Shown here: in pieces, positions 33,309 to 45,293 of the stretch
How positions within the stretch are numbered: the first letter of the stretch is position 1
Layout of the letters: each line of letters opens with the position of its first letter
From: Uloborus plumipes
Lineage: Eukaryota; Arthropoda; Arachnida; Araneae; Uloboridae
Length of the DNA stretch: 64,000 nucleotides
Reading direction: 5' to 3'
NCBI GenBank assembly: GCA_038373865.1
Contig: JAXGGA010001071.1
Coordinates: forward strand, 106,836-170,835
The notes under the pieces: model-generated
Told to the model about the DNA's origin: nothing
Seen by the model: the letters and a program-made list of their open reading frames with translations, nothing else
Databases searched by the model: none
Translations under genes and position numbers: made by a program

Positions 33309-35293
33309 TCGTATAATCAAATAAGACTGATAAGTGAATAACTATATTCTGACTCATTACATGACTTGTTTTTCAGTTTGAAACTTTTATTAAACTAGAC
33401 AATTTAGAGGCCATAACCTGTCCAGTTTAATGAGAAAAACAATTGGGTTTTACCTTACAAATGACCTAGAGTCTCCTGTGCAATTTTCCAATTAAGTTAA
33501 TTACGCAACAGCTGACACAAATATTAAATTTATAATGGCTGGTGAAAGATGACGATATGTATGAGAGATTCATATTTTAAGGCACTATTAAGGTGGAATT
33601 AAAAGCAATGATTTACAAATTTAATTGCTTAAAGATGATAAATATGTCTTAGTTGTAAGGTGAGTTAATTAACTGAGGATTAAAAACCTTAAATATATGA
33701 GAAATTCATATTTCAAGGCACTATTGTGCTAGAATTAAACCAAATGATTTACAGCAATTATTCAAATATCATTAATACGTCTTAGCTGTGAGATAAATTA
33801 CAGGTAACTGAGGAGCACATACCTCAAAAAGGGACAGAGAGAAAACATTTCTGTTAATCAAGATTGCCAGAAATATATTGGAGTTGATATCAGAGATGTC
33901 ATTGCTGTAAATTATCTTACACCACAAAACAGGAGAAGTGTGATGGAAACTTTATGAGTTCCTCCAGCTCATTTTCTCAGCTACTCTTCTATGACAATAT
34001 TCTAATAAATGAAACCGCCTCTTCAACTAAAACGAAACTTCTTGGACACCGACTGCAAAGTAAAAAGTCTGTCATGGTTATTATTCCCTTTTTATCATTA
34101 ATGAAACTAATTTTTTTTTCGAGAAGAAAGGGAACTATAAAGATGAGACTTTTTGCCGCCCTTTTTTTTTTGCTTGAGAGTTATTAAAGAACAATAGTTT
34201 GACGAAGAGGGATTTTACCCCCATTATTATTCCCTCGTTTCCTCTCAGGCACGATAAAATTGGATTCGATGCCTTATATACTTCTCACCTGCACTTCGGA
34301 GTTTTTCATTTCCGATCCATTAGTTCTTCGTGCCGTTTCGGTAAATTTCGGAGATGGGAATAATAAATGTCGGCGAGCCTGGAAGTTTTGGAAGCTCGAC
34401 CGAGCGCGTCCAAGCTGAAAATTCTAAGATTCTGAGAAATATGAGGAAGTTTCTTTTCCTAAAATGCTCATTAGGCTGGAATTTATGCAAGATGTAACTT
34501 AAATCGCTATTTCCTCGAAGACTCTAAAGTTCTGAAGAATAAAAATGTCGTATTTTTCGAAGAAATACACTTTGCTAGAATTTTTTCGATGTTCCACTTT
34601 TATATTCTTTCCCTTAATGGAATTAAAACATCTCGAAATATTAGTATAATAAATTTATATCTATCTTTTCAAGATATTGCGTTTAAAATTCGTTATACTG
34701 AAATATAAAGGAAGGTAATTTGAGGTCGATGAAATATAGGTTACTCAGACGAATTGCGCCTACTATGAGCATGGATTTGGTGATATTCAAAAGTGAACTG
34801 CATTTAAATAGAAATTGAGACTAATTTTGGAAATAAACATTCTTTACACAGTATGTATCTAATATATACATCATGATTACGATAAACATTAAAATATAAC
34901 TAACATAATATAGTTGTTAGGGACCAATACCTTACTCGGAAATAGCAATGCTCCTCGGAAGTTCTACGAAAGTTCAACTATTGCACTAGGAAAAACCATC
35001 TAAGAACAAAGTATAAAAAAAAAGAGGCTAGGTTTTTAAAAGGAGTTGAGATGTTACCAGCAAAATCTTTCAAACGATTTCTGTTGTCGCTTGATAATAA
35101 TTATGAACAAACAATAGTTATAATAATGATAATAATAATAATTATATCAAATAATTTGAAGACTAATGTTAAAATGCACCATTTAAGAAAAAAAAAGAAA
35201 GAAAACCGTTATGATTGCAGTTTTGAGGATAAAGTGTTGTACTTAAAAATATAACTGCATAAAAATACTTCAATTAGCTATTTTATAAGTTTA
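33309..35293. other. Intron, no gene seen
   Basis: A decayed direct repeat of about 130 bases (GAGAAATTCATATTTCAAGGCACTAT-like) appears near 33565 and 33700. A GC-richer stretch at 34200-34430 has no recognisable coding or repeat signature. Confidence 0.45.
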
Positions 35294-35424
35294 CTAGCGG
35301 TACCCGCACGGCTTTGCCCGTGGTATAAAATTAAAAGTTCATTTGTAAAATAATTGATATAGCAGAAAAAATGCTCTATTTTAGTTTTATTCAACTATAA
35401 TTCCTTCAAAGTGATATAAAGATC

Positions 35425-35860
35425 TGATATGGACCCCACACTACTTAATTTTACGTGTAAATTTCTTAGTAGATGCCTTAAGTGCTAAAATAGTGCTTGG
35501 AGTGAGCAAGATAACAATTCAAACATTTGTATCCCTAGTTTGCTACGAAACAACGCAAAAAAATGTTTTACAATGATTTATCTCCTAAATATCATCGATT
35601 TTAACATCATTCAGTGGATTTTTCGCAAAATATCGCCAACAGCGCCAAATTGAACCTAAATAAAAAAAAAAAAAAATTTTTCGCCAATTGGCGTCAAATA
35701 CTTGGCGATCAAAAGCTTGGCGATATATCGCCAAGTGGTCGCGCCAATTCATATCACTTTTGTTAACCAATTCATATCACCTTGCATTGAAAACACTGAT
35801 TTACCCGACAAATGGGGTAAAACACCCCCTTGGAACATTCGAATGCAACCCCAAGGCAGA
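35425..35860. mobile_element. Fragment of the 786 bp palindrome-rich family, copy 3
   Basis: It starts TCTGATATGGACCCCACACT and follows the other copies to about GAATGCAACCCCAAGG, then ends. It is clearly more diverged and lacks the right half and end hairpin. Confidence 0.8.
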
Positions 35861-36193
35861 TGGACAAAAATAAGCCAAAAGAGAAAATAAAACAATTTTG
35901 TTGATAACAGGAACCAATAGAAATCTTACCAAAGTTTAAGAGAAGAAGAAAGTTTTCTTTCCTAGCTTAAAAAACAAAACAATACATTTTCCGAAATGAA
36001 ACACTTTAAAAAAACGATGCAATATCGCAATTGATACGATATTTCGTTAATCTGTGCTTTAGGTACCCTTTTCTCGCTAAATGAACGATAGGCGCGCCAA
36101 GCGTGGTAACCCTAGCTATTTGGCGTAGTTGACTTTTTGAAAACGCGCCAAGCAGGGTCCCAAAGCATCTTCACCGCTTCACCGGGAAAAAGA

Positions 36194-36492
36194 CAGGGTT
36201 GCCAGAGAATTGGAAAAAAAAAAAAAAAACTACGCCTCCTCTAAAAAAAATATTACAAAATACTACTGTTTCCAAACGTTGCCAAAATCAATGTTGCTGA
36301 AATGCGAAATCTATGAAAATGAAAAAAAAAAAAAAAAAAATCCGCCAAATCTTTTAATTAAGTCATTAGTGTATTGGAAACAGGGTTGCCAGAAACATAC
36401 TACGCTCCTTATTTGGGCCGAAAAAATACTACCGTAGAATCAAAAATACTACGTCTGGCCGTAGCCTACGAAGATAGACGCTGGCAACCCTG
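36194..36492. mobile_element. hAT-type MITE, 299 bp, nested in a Helitron
   Basis: Ends CAGGGTTGCCAG and CTGGCAACCCTG are perfect inverted repeats. The 8-base duplication GAAAAAGA stands at 36186-36193 and 36493-36500. A third copy of the terminus, CAGGGTTGCCAGAAAC, occurs inside near 36381, so one hAT end may be nested or duplicated. Confidence 0.88.
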
Positions 36493-37033
36493 GAAAAAGA
36501 AAGAAACAAAAATAAGTATGAACACGTAACCATAGTAACAACATGAAAAATTGATTTCCGTTGATAAAATAATTCATTTTATCTCTCTTTTCAAACAAAT
36601 TTTATTCTAAAGTTCAACCATTTTAGAATCGTTTGGCTTGCTTTACTGAAGGTAAGCCTTGAATTTCGGGATTCTAAAAACAATTGTTACAGCTCTCCTG
36701 ATGATCGTAGAAACTTCGAAAAAACTTCATTTTGTGCAGAAAATTCCAAGCTTTCGAATGACATAAGACTTGAAAATGTGTGTGAAATATTTCTTCCCTA
36801 TTTTATCGAATTTCCGCTAAGAATTCGAATAGAAAAAGAACGAAATGGAATTTTCGAAAAATCGCTTCGAGGTGCAAAACTACATGCTACAAACTAATTT
36901 TGTGCCAAGTGGCATGAAAATCGACCGAACGGTTTTGGCGCTACGCGCGTAACAGACAGACAGACAGACAGAAAGAAAGAAAGAAAGAAAGAAGGACAGA
37001 CAGAACCACCTTCAGCTTTATTATTAGTAGAGA

Positions 37034-37790
37034 TTCGCATTTTTTCATAAATATGAATCCTTTACACAAATTTTCTATACAGAACACACTATTCGTAGGA
37101 AATGTTCATTTCCTTAGCAGCAGAATTCAACAATTTCAGGTTGTTTCACAAGACACGAAAATCAGTAAGTGGTTGAAGTTAGTCACAAAATTAAAAAAAA
37201 TTTCCACACTGTGATTAGAATACTTCTGAAAGCATGTGTGCATAATTTGTGATAATATCTCATAATTAAAATCGATTTTCTAAAAATCGCCATTATGTAT
37301 TTAACTATCACAAGCGATATAATTATAGCTTTTATTGATGACTAAATTAAATTTGCACTTAAGTATTGATGATGTAATTAAGATCAATAACTTCATGCAG
37401 TAATAGATTATATACATAATACGGATCATTTACTTGATTAGAAAACTCCAAAGTTGCTTCTGAGAAAACTGCTATTAGCTCGAAAATATTTGAATACATT
37501 AACATTCGTTTAACTTGTATTTTTAAAGAGTTGTTGGCAGTTTTTTGTTTTTCATTATATAGGTAAACGCTTTCAGATAGAAAATTGAAAAAAGAGACCT
37601 TTTTGAGAATTTTTAAAACTTGGAATCTTTTCGTAATCTTTTACATGACTATTGTAAAAAAAAACAAGTAAAATAAAATTAAAAAAAACAGTAAAAAAAT
37701 GTTATATTTGTTGCTCATAAGTTCAAGTTTTCGAAATGAAGTACTCCAGTTTTGAAACATTATTTTCTATTATTTTTTTGGAACTAAACC
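37034..37790. other. AT-rich intron, no gene seen
   Basis: No exon, RNA gene or bounded repeat is recognised. Confidence 0.5.
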
Positions 37791-38420
37791 CATGTTTGTG
37801 TAAATTGCAACACCATGAAGGACTTACGCGAATGGGCTGAAATTTTCAGCAAATGCAAAGTATAATATGCAAATGATTAGAATTTTAGACGCGTAGTGCA
37901 TGTGTACGCTGAGCAGCGCCCTCTGAACGCCGGATTTATCCGAATAAATAGACGACTGCAGCAAGGCGTGTATGGTTATAGGTGGTTATCTGCTTGTGAT
38001 GAACGTTAGATCAGACGCTGCTTATGCCTCTTCGACGAAAAATATTGAGGTTTCAACAACTTACGGAGTTAGAACGTAGGAGGATCATCGGCCTTCGTGA
38101 AGCTGGATGTTTCTTATCGTGAAGTCGTCGCTCGTGTGCAGTGTAACAGCAGCACAGTGATGCGTGTTTGGAAGCAGTGGACGGACGAGTGTCGGACAGC
38201 TCGGAAATCCTGAAGTGGACCCCGAAATGTGACGTCAGCGCGCGATGATAGACACCTGATCCGCATGGTACTGACGGACCGTACAGCTTCTTCCAGATAA
38301 CTGGCAGCACAGTGGTCAACAGCTACAGGTGTCTCAATGTGTGCTCCATCAATTCGTAGACGTCTGCTGAAGCATCGACTGCGCACAAGGACTCCTTTAT
38401 ACAGATACCGCTCACGCTAA

Positions 38421-39524
38421 GGGCGCTTTTCCACTTACCGACACGGCAACGATAAATCGTAAGCGATTGTCGTCATCCGACATTGGAGCACGCAAAATGC
38501 ATTAAAATATGCTGTGCGCTTTTCCATCTCCCGATTCTAGGACGATTGTGCCGTCTCCGACCGAACGCTGTCGTTTGTCGTCCCATTCGTGTCGGATGGC
38601 ATCCGTCTCGCCTTTAAAATCGGGACGATATTCATCCATCTGTTTACTTTCTTCGAACGAAAGCAATGGCGTTTAAATTCGACATCGCTGCATTAAGAAA
38701 ATACAAGCTTCAATTTGCAGACGATTGATAAAAGATGTAGCAATAAAAGATTTGAATCATTTTATTTTATACTTTGTTTCATTAATTGTAGCGCAGACGA
38801 TTTTTAATGCTTCAAAAAAGATTAAATTTTCATTCTGAACTTTCTTCGATGAGCAACACAGTAGTCATGGCATTCAAGTTTGACGTGTCTGTTTTGTGTG
38901 AATTAATTGAGCAGTGACTGTGTCTATGGGATAAGCGAAATATTTTATACAAAAACAAAATTCACAGGGAAAAAGCCCGGGAAGAAGTTTTTAGATTTTT
39001 AGATGAGGAATATGACGACAAAACTTCTACAGACAAGAAAGAAACAGGTAAGTTCAAAGAGCATTGTTCGTAACTATAAAAATATATTATACACTTTAGA
39101 TTAAACTACTTGTGTTAAATAACCTTGTCCAGATTTAAAATTTTTACTATTCTTTCTAAATTTAGTAAACATATTTAAAATCACCTAAAATCTTTTCGCA
39201 ATTTCTTGAAAAGTATAAAACTCGCCTACAATGTAACTTTCTTTAAAAATATCGCGCACCCAATACCGCCTCATAATTTGTTTTCTTTTTCTCATGAGTA
39301 AAGCAAATATAGTAGTCGTAATCTGTTAAATTGAGCAACTATAATAATATACGTGCGAACACAGTGCTGTTTCGAAATGAAATGCGGTGGAAAATGACCC
39401 TTTCGGGGAAACGATATCGTTTGAGTGGAAAAGCAGTGCTATAGACGACACGACACCGTACTTATCGTTGCAGTATTACCGTCCGACTTTCGTCGTTGTC
39501 GTGTCGTCAAGTGGAAAAGCGCCC
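38421..39524 (+). mobile_element. PIF/Harbinger-type element, 1104 bp, with MADF remnant
   Basis: Ends GGGCGCTTTTCCACTT and AAGTGGAAAAGCGCCC are inverted repeats. Flanks are TAA (38418-38420) and TTA (39525-39527), read as a TTA duplication with one change, since one TTA restores the Tc1 frame. TWA duplications and an accessory MADF gene fit PIF/Harbinger. An inverted relative lies at about 45060-45293. Confidence 0.85.
38867..39047 (+). pseudogene. MADF-domain first exon remnant of the Harbinger element
   Basis: The reading starts MAFKFDVSVLCELIEQ, meets a TGA stop, then continues LCLWDKRNILYKNKIHREKA and REEVFRFLDEEYDD, ending TSTDKKETG before a donor-like CAG|GTAAGT at 39047-39048. The order L-I-E-x(2)-CLWD-K-x(4)-Y-K-x-K-x(4)-A is that of a MADF domain, a Myb/SANT-like DNA-binding module; Harbinger elements often carry such a second gene that helps the transposase enter the nucleus and bind the ends. 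A very similar start, MAFKFDIAALRK, also occurs at 38666, suggesting an internal duplication. Confidence 0.65.
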
Positions 39525-39645
39525 TTAATCATCGCCGCCTGCGGCTACAGTGGGCCAATCAGCATGCTGGTTGGCAGTATGTTGTGTTTTCTGACGAATC
39601 CCGCTTTAATTTGTGGCACCATGGTTCTGTGGCACCATTTTTTAA

Positions 39646-39969
39646 TGATTCCGTTCATTAGAGGATCATTTAGTTTTTTACCGAGATATTTGAATGACTT
39701 CGTTCACTTAAATAAATAAAAGGTTATCTCCCCGAGAGTTATATATGTAGATTAAAAATGCTTTATTGGGACAGCAATATTCTTTTAAGGAAAATCCACT
39801 AACATTATCTGAAGGAAAAAAAATATGCTAGTAAAAATTTAACTGATAATATTTCATTTAGGCTTGGAAGAACAAAGCATCAGTGCAATGTTTTGAATTC
39901 CAAATTGATAACTGTTCAAAAGAATGTCATTTCATTTTTCAGGATTATATATTGCACCCTTCTTTTAAG
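39646..39969. other. AT-rich intron, no gene seen
   Basis: No exon or bounded repeat is recognised. Confidence 0.5.
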
Positions 39970-40034
39970 TGGTCGCGCTAACTCATATTACTCAAGTCAG
40001 CAATGAAATTAACACTGATTTACCCCCAAAAAGC
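39970..40034. mobile_element. Short fragment of the 786 bp palindrome-rich family
   Basis: GGTCGCGCTAACTCATATTA followed by GATTTACCCCCAAAAAG matches the middle of the 28260 and 31601 copies and joins directly to the MITE fragment at 40035. Confidence 0.7.
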
Positions 40035-40231
40035 GGTGCTAGTATTATACTGTTGTTTTTACAGTATAATATTGCTACATTTGTGGTAATAAACTGTAAA
40101 ACTGCTGCTCTACAGTAAGAAGCTGTAAAATTTCTAATTTTGCAGTTTATTACTGCGGATTTTACAGTTTTGAATTGGAAACTCTGCTGCCAGTATTATA
40201 CTGTGAAAACAACAGCTTATTTTTTGCAGTG
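40035..40231. mobile_element. Truncated relative of the MITE at 26752-27100
   Basis: It contains one TGTTGTTTTTACAG..CAGTATTATAC unit and the intact right end TTTTTTGCAGTG followed by TA. The left terminus is missing. Confidence 0.78.
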
Positions 40232-40254
40232 TATGGCACTTCTCTCTCCGTCTT

Positions 40255-40262
<8 letters not shown>

Positions 40263-40335
<73 letters not shown>
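40263..40335. repeat. (TA)n microsatellite
   Basis: An uninterrupted TA array of about 73 bases. Confidence 0.97.
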
Positions 40336-40341
<6 letters not shown>

Positions 40342-41490
40342 TATTCCTATTTTTACGTTTTGACTTTTCAGTTTAAGTAAAATAAAACATGACGTTTCAT
40401 TTTTCACGACGCCATTTGATTATTATCAGCACAATTTTTTTTGAATTTTTATCCACCTATGCATTTTTAAAATAATAATTATATAAATACTCATTCGTCA
40501 TATTTCTCTCATCTCCTAATGGAAATTCTGAGCCCTGAATAGTATCCTATAGAAACCTTCGAAAAGCTTTTTACAATTCTTAATAACAATAATCACGAAG
40601 GAAGATATTTTTTAAAGAAAATATTGTAGAATTTCAATTTCAAAATATTATGTGAACTCCGTTCTTTAGAAAACATTCAAATATTCTACGACTGCTAATG
40701 GAAAAAAGTTCTTTTGTTAAAAATGTTTGAAGCTTCTAAACAAATACTTTTTAAACTTTAATAATGCAGTAAATACAGACCCAAAAAAGAACTGTTTGTA
40801 ATAAAGAGAGCAGAAACTGCATTGTGCTTATATTTTACATTATTTAATTTGAGCAAGTTCACACTGAGTTTTTTACGCTGGATTTACGAGGCGTTCGGTT
40901 TCATTAATATAAATTCCTTACCAGTTTGAAAAAATGCAAAATTAAAAACCGTTGCCATATGTAGCGACAATTTTTAATACCTCTGTAAAAAGAATAATTG
41001 AAATTAAATTACGTTATAAACGCCTCTTTCCTTCTCAAACCTTCGAAATAATTATTCAGAGAGATTCAAGTGGCAACACTCGTAGCGGAAACAATCTCTT
41101 TTTAATTAAAGTAGTAGTTATTATTTCTGCCCGTGGGAAATCTAGAAGAAAAATATGCAGTTTTATTTATTCTTCCATAAGTAAGATGAATTTGAGAATT
41201 TGTTGTACTATTTTCGTTGAATAAAAGACCGTTTGTTTCGAATTCCCCTATTTGTTTTATGATTTTCTTGTTAATTTTCTAACTGGAATTTAAAAGCCTT
41301 AGGATATTTTGCCTTTTTACTAAAAGTAGTAGAAATAATTTAAATGATATTTGCGCACATTTATTGATATTTTAGCAGCAAAGTTGAATATTTGATTACT
41401 TAAGTCGAAAGTACTTATAAATATTTTGTATTAGCAGTTTATTAGCATTTTATCTGCCAGAGTCAACTTCGAAAATTCATATTTGATTAA
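40336..41490. other. AT-rich intron, no gene seen
   Basis: The open plus frame at 40952-41224 has no recognisable domain. Confidence 0.5.
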
Positions 41491-41670
41491 GGGCCGAATT
41501 CCAGTGAAACACCATTGCAATCGCTTCGAAGCGATCGCAAATTGCAATCGCTACTGGAAGTTGAATTACATTAGAATCGCATCTCGTTGCGATTGTAACG
41601 TATCCAAAATTGGGAATTTGCGATTGCATTGTTGAGTTGCGATTGTCCGCGTTTCACTTGAATTTTTGCC
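41491..41670. mobile_element. Probable decayed Harbinger-type MITE
   Basis: GGGCCGAATTCCAGTGAAAC near 41492 and GTTTCACTTGAATTTTTGCC near 41650 are loosely inverted. The interior repeats GCGATTGCAAT-like motifs, including TCGCTTCGAAGCGA (palindrome near 41522). No clean duplication. Confidence 0.5.
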
Positions 41671-41750
41671 TACCTGCCTAAAAGATTTCTTCTCCATGAA
41701 TTAGAAGTACAGGTGCAGGAACCTTCGTTATTCCCTTTAATTAAGCTATA

Positions 41751-41997
41751 CTGCCGTACTAAGCACAAAAGTCGTATCCGCACTTTTTAACAAAATTGCG
41801 TTATTGCCACCAGGTGGCTCTTTGCGACGTATTTTACCCACATACAATGTTTTATGGTCGTTTGAGAGCAAAAAACATTTAAAAAAAAATTCCGAAAAAG
41901 TATAATCCAAATCAAATACATAGAGGAGCAAAACTTTAAAGAGTTTTTTTCTCAGTTTGAGCTCGATTGCAGATACCGCTTTTGCGCTTAGCACGGC
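41751..41997. mobile_element. mariner-type MITE, 247 bp
   Basis: Ends CTGCCGTACTAAGCACAAAA and TTTTGCGCTTAGCACGGC are inverted with few mismatches and flanked by TA at 41749-41750 and 41998-41999. Confidence 0.88.
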
Positions 41998-41999
41998 TA

Positions 42000-44900
42000 A
42001 TGCTGCAATCTTTGGCTGCACGTGCTGCAATCTTTGGCTAATGACAATCATCGAAAGGGGATGTATTCAAGCTCTACAACTTTGATTAAAATGTAAAATT
42101 TTTATGTAAAAAAAAGGGGGAGGGAGTTTCCGTTTTTGAAATAAAAAAATTGCAGCCAAGTACTCAAAAACTCTTTTTCATTGATGATGACAATAATCAT
42201 TATTTCATTTATTATTTTTCCTTTTTTTTTATATTTGAATTTCTATATCGTACTGTTGATTACTGCATATTTCGATTTGTTATACTTTTGTTTAGACTTC
42301 TGAGAGTATTTTTTCATACATTTTTCTCATTATTAAATGTCATTCGAAAATATCACTGATAAATTAGAGCACTTTAAAAGCGATACCATAACATATACAG
42401 AAATTATGAAAAAAAAAGATACACATTAAGAAATATGCGCAGTTGGAATATTGAATAAAAGATAGAATTGAAAATGATTAGATAAAAAGCAAAAAAAAAA
42501 AAAAAATATTTGAGAAAAAAACTATCAATTTGAGAAAGTATCTGAAAAATGCTGCAACTTTACAGCGTCAGATTAAAAAAAGTATACATAATATTCTATT
42601 TTTATAGTTACGCTTCGTTATTTCCCTTGCAAATTGGTAACTGCAAACGCTAGTTAATGGTGGAAAAAGTTCTCAGAATTTATGGTGTTGGAAAGCAGAT
42701 TTGTGGTATAACCTACTTTTGTGATTTAATACGCAATGTAACCCACTTTACAGGTATTGTTAACAATATAAGTGCATGATGTATTCCTCGTTTATAACGA
42801 GGTTTGAGACGAGGGCAAATAACGTTTCGCTTCAAGATCATTTTCACTGTGGTCATTTGATTGCTACTATTTTAAATTATTTTCATGACTACACTTTTCG
42901 TGTGGTTTCTTGGTAAGAGCGTTTTTAGTGACAGAGTAAATCTTCTAAAAACTTTTTAATGTGTAGCAAATTCAATCCTACTATAATAGCTGTTTGAGTG
43001 AAGCAGTGAATTAAATCACCAAGATATTTAAATCCTTTAGAAAACTTAAAAGGTTAAGAATGAAATTTGTTTTTACGTCAAATACTGATCTCCTTTTTTT
43101 TTTGCATCTAGTATCCTGATATTGAGCTCTAGTTAAAACATAAAAGGAAACAAACTCTTGAAATATAACTACCTGAGTCACGCATTAAAAATAAAATATG
43201 CGTCGTGGAAACAGCTACTTAAATTGAATCAGCGAAATTATTGATTCATTAAAATATCTAAAAATAATTTTGAACTTTTCGTAGCATGCTTAAACTTTGT
43301 TTGCGATGATTCCATAAATATACTTAAAACGGAATTTATTTTCGATTTCTAGCTTTGGAAACTCAGTAAACATGTTTAGCTTAACCTTGTTGGCTGAAGC
43401 AGAAATCGTAAACTTTCCCTGTTCGAGAAAGGTTTGAAACAAAATAACTTGTTCACAAACACGTGTCTCATGCTCGAAATATTTTTCTACAAATACGGAT
43501 ATTTATTGCAAAGCTGTACCAAGAATAAAACGATTTCTTCAGTTGTTATGGTAGAGTTTTAAAAGAGGTGATATGATTTAAAGAATTAATTTGGCGAGGC
43601 TCTGTGTTCTGATTACATTATGAATAGAAAACATTCAATTATAGATTAATAGTTTACTTACTGCAATCATGTAGCTACATCTATAATACTAAGCGTTATT
43701 TAGAATTACAGATGAGAATTTCATTTTGTCCGATACAAATTGCTACTAATATTATTTCAATTTGTTTTTCTTTCAAATCAAAAACTCGACAGTGTATTAT
43801 TATGGCGATAAATCGGATGCTTAAATTTTATTACAATGCATCATCGTAAAGATCTTTGCAATGCAAAATGTAAAATAAATTAAATAAATCCTAAAAGATA
43901 AAAGATCCAATATATCTTTTCCCTGTCTGAACAGTCGTCAAAATCGAGTTACCATAATGTAAAATAATTATTCAAAATAATCATCAAAGAATTTCAGCGT
44001 CAGCGAACAACGTGAAGGGCGGTTTTCAGTAGAAAATAAGATAACAAGAACAAAATTTACTCGAAATTCGTTTTGAATCGCGTTCTGTGATCTAACAGCA
44101 TAAATATTTGGAGAGGTTTGGCTCTATTTTGCCAGTCTGGGACATGTTGAGAATATTCACCTGTATCGCAAAATTAAATCTGCTCTTAACTCTACGCCAT
44201 CGCACTGTCTTTCATCTTCATCTTCATGAATTGCAAATGCGACAGAGACAGGGAACATTTCAACCTTCTTTAGGGGTGCTGATTTCTGATCCAAAATGGG
44301 ACAAGTCTTTTGAGAGGGAAAAAAAGAGTTGGCGATCTTCATGAGTGTGGGCGCTTAGAAAAAGATATTTTGTACTATTCATGTGTGGTCATTCATTGCG
44401 CACAGTTTTGTTATTTTTAGTGCCATTCGTAGTTTTTCAATGATTGGTTGATTAGTTTTATGTTTTTTAATGGCATAAGCACCCTAAAAGCCTATGCTGC
44501 GCCAACAAAAGTTATAAAGCCTTACAAGAGTGAAAAGTTGCCAAAAGTGTAAAATTACTTTAACTATAAAAGACACAAAACTTATAAAATTTTGAAAAGG
44601 GTCACCAAAATAAAAAACAGGAATGAAGATTCAAATTTTGACAAGGCAATCGAAAGAAAAAACTGATAAACAATTTCTAATATCAGAAAAAAGCATATAA
44701 CAAGGGTTTTTACACCACCTCTATTCCATATTACCTATTTCGTTTAACCCGGCCATTTATCCTTTTTTTATAAAATATTTTTTTTGACTTGACAGTAAAA
44801 TAAATCGTACTTTTTGTTTGCGTGTTACTGTTCATTAAGAATATTTATGGTTTGTGCCTTAGGAGATAATTTGTGGTGCCTCCTCCTAATATTTACTATT

Positions 44901-45059
44901 GTATATAATCACGTAGTTCATGCAATTTTTAGAAATTCACTGCTGTTTATATGGTGCAAAGAAACTTTTAAGTTATCGTATATAGATAAGAGAAGAGTAA
45001 TATGGAATGTAATTTGTTTTACTGTACATTATTTAAGTGATTGTTGAACAAAACTTCCC
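42000..45059. other. AT-rich intron, no gene seen
   Basis: A GC-richer patch at 43990-44340 has open frames on both strands without a recognisable domain. A small direct repeat (GCTGCAATCTTTGGCT) straddles 42000. Nothing else is supported. Confidence 0.45.
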
Positions 45060-45293
45060 AAATCACCATGAATGAATGTCGTCCCGATATAAAAGGCAGG
45101 ATGGTCGCTATCCGACTTGAATGGCCTGACAAACGATATCGTTCGATTAGAGACTACACAATCTTCCTTGAATTATGAGGTAAAAAAGGACATAGCATAT
45201 ATGAATGCATTTTGCGTGCGACAGTATCGGATAATGACAATCGTGTACGATTTATGCTGTCATGTCGTTTAGTGTAAAAGGGCTCTTTGGATT
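45060..45293 (-). mobile_element. Decayed fragment of the Harbinger element family
   Basis: Its sequence follows, in reverse complement, the left 220 bases of the element at 38421: GTCGTCCCGAT, TGCATTTTGCGTGC, ACGATTTATGCTGTCATGTC and AGTGTAAAAGGGCTC correspond in order. The right end of the fragment is the old terminus. Confidence 0.78.

Larger units (their letters stand above)
35294..37033 (-). mobile_element. Helitron, 1740 bp, non-coding, with nested elements
   Basis: The minus-strand start is TCTCTACTAATAATAAAGCT with A outside (37034). The end is GGGCAAAGCCGTGCGGGTAC then CGCTAG with T outside (35293). Next to the 5' end are (GACA)n and (GAAA)n arrays (36953-37000). The interior holds a fragment of the 786 bp family (about 35425-35860) and a hAT MITE (36194-36492). 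No helicase or Rep remnant is seen. A conserved TTTTGGCGCTACGCGCGTAA block sits beside the microsatellite. Confidence 0.88.
38024..39645 (+). pseudogene. Tc1-type transposase pseudogene, split by a Harbinger element
   Basis: A second, different Tc1 family. The first part (38024-38420) reads MPLRRKILRFQQLTELERRR, IIGLREAG, then after a frameshift SYREVVARVQCNSSTVMRVW and KQWTDE, the N-terminal helix-turn-helix. Two in-frame stops follow before the insertion. The rest (39525-39645) reads LNHRRLRLQWANQHAGWQYV, then VFSDESRFNLWHHGS; FSDES holds the second Asp of the DDE triad. The joined frame is restored only if TTA is counted once, supporting insertion with a TTA duplication. The C-terminal third is missing. 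The element's left end is probably near 37800 but I cannot see matching termini. Confidence 0.85.
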
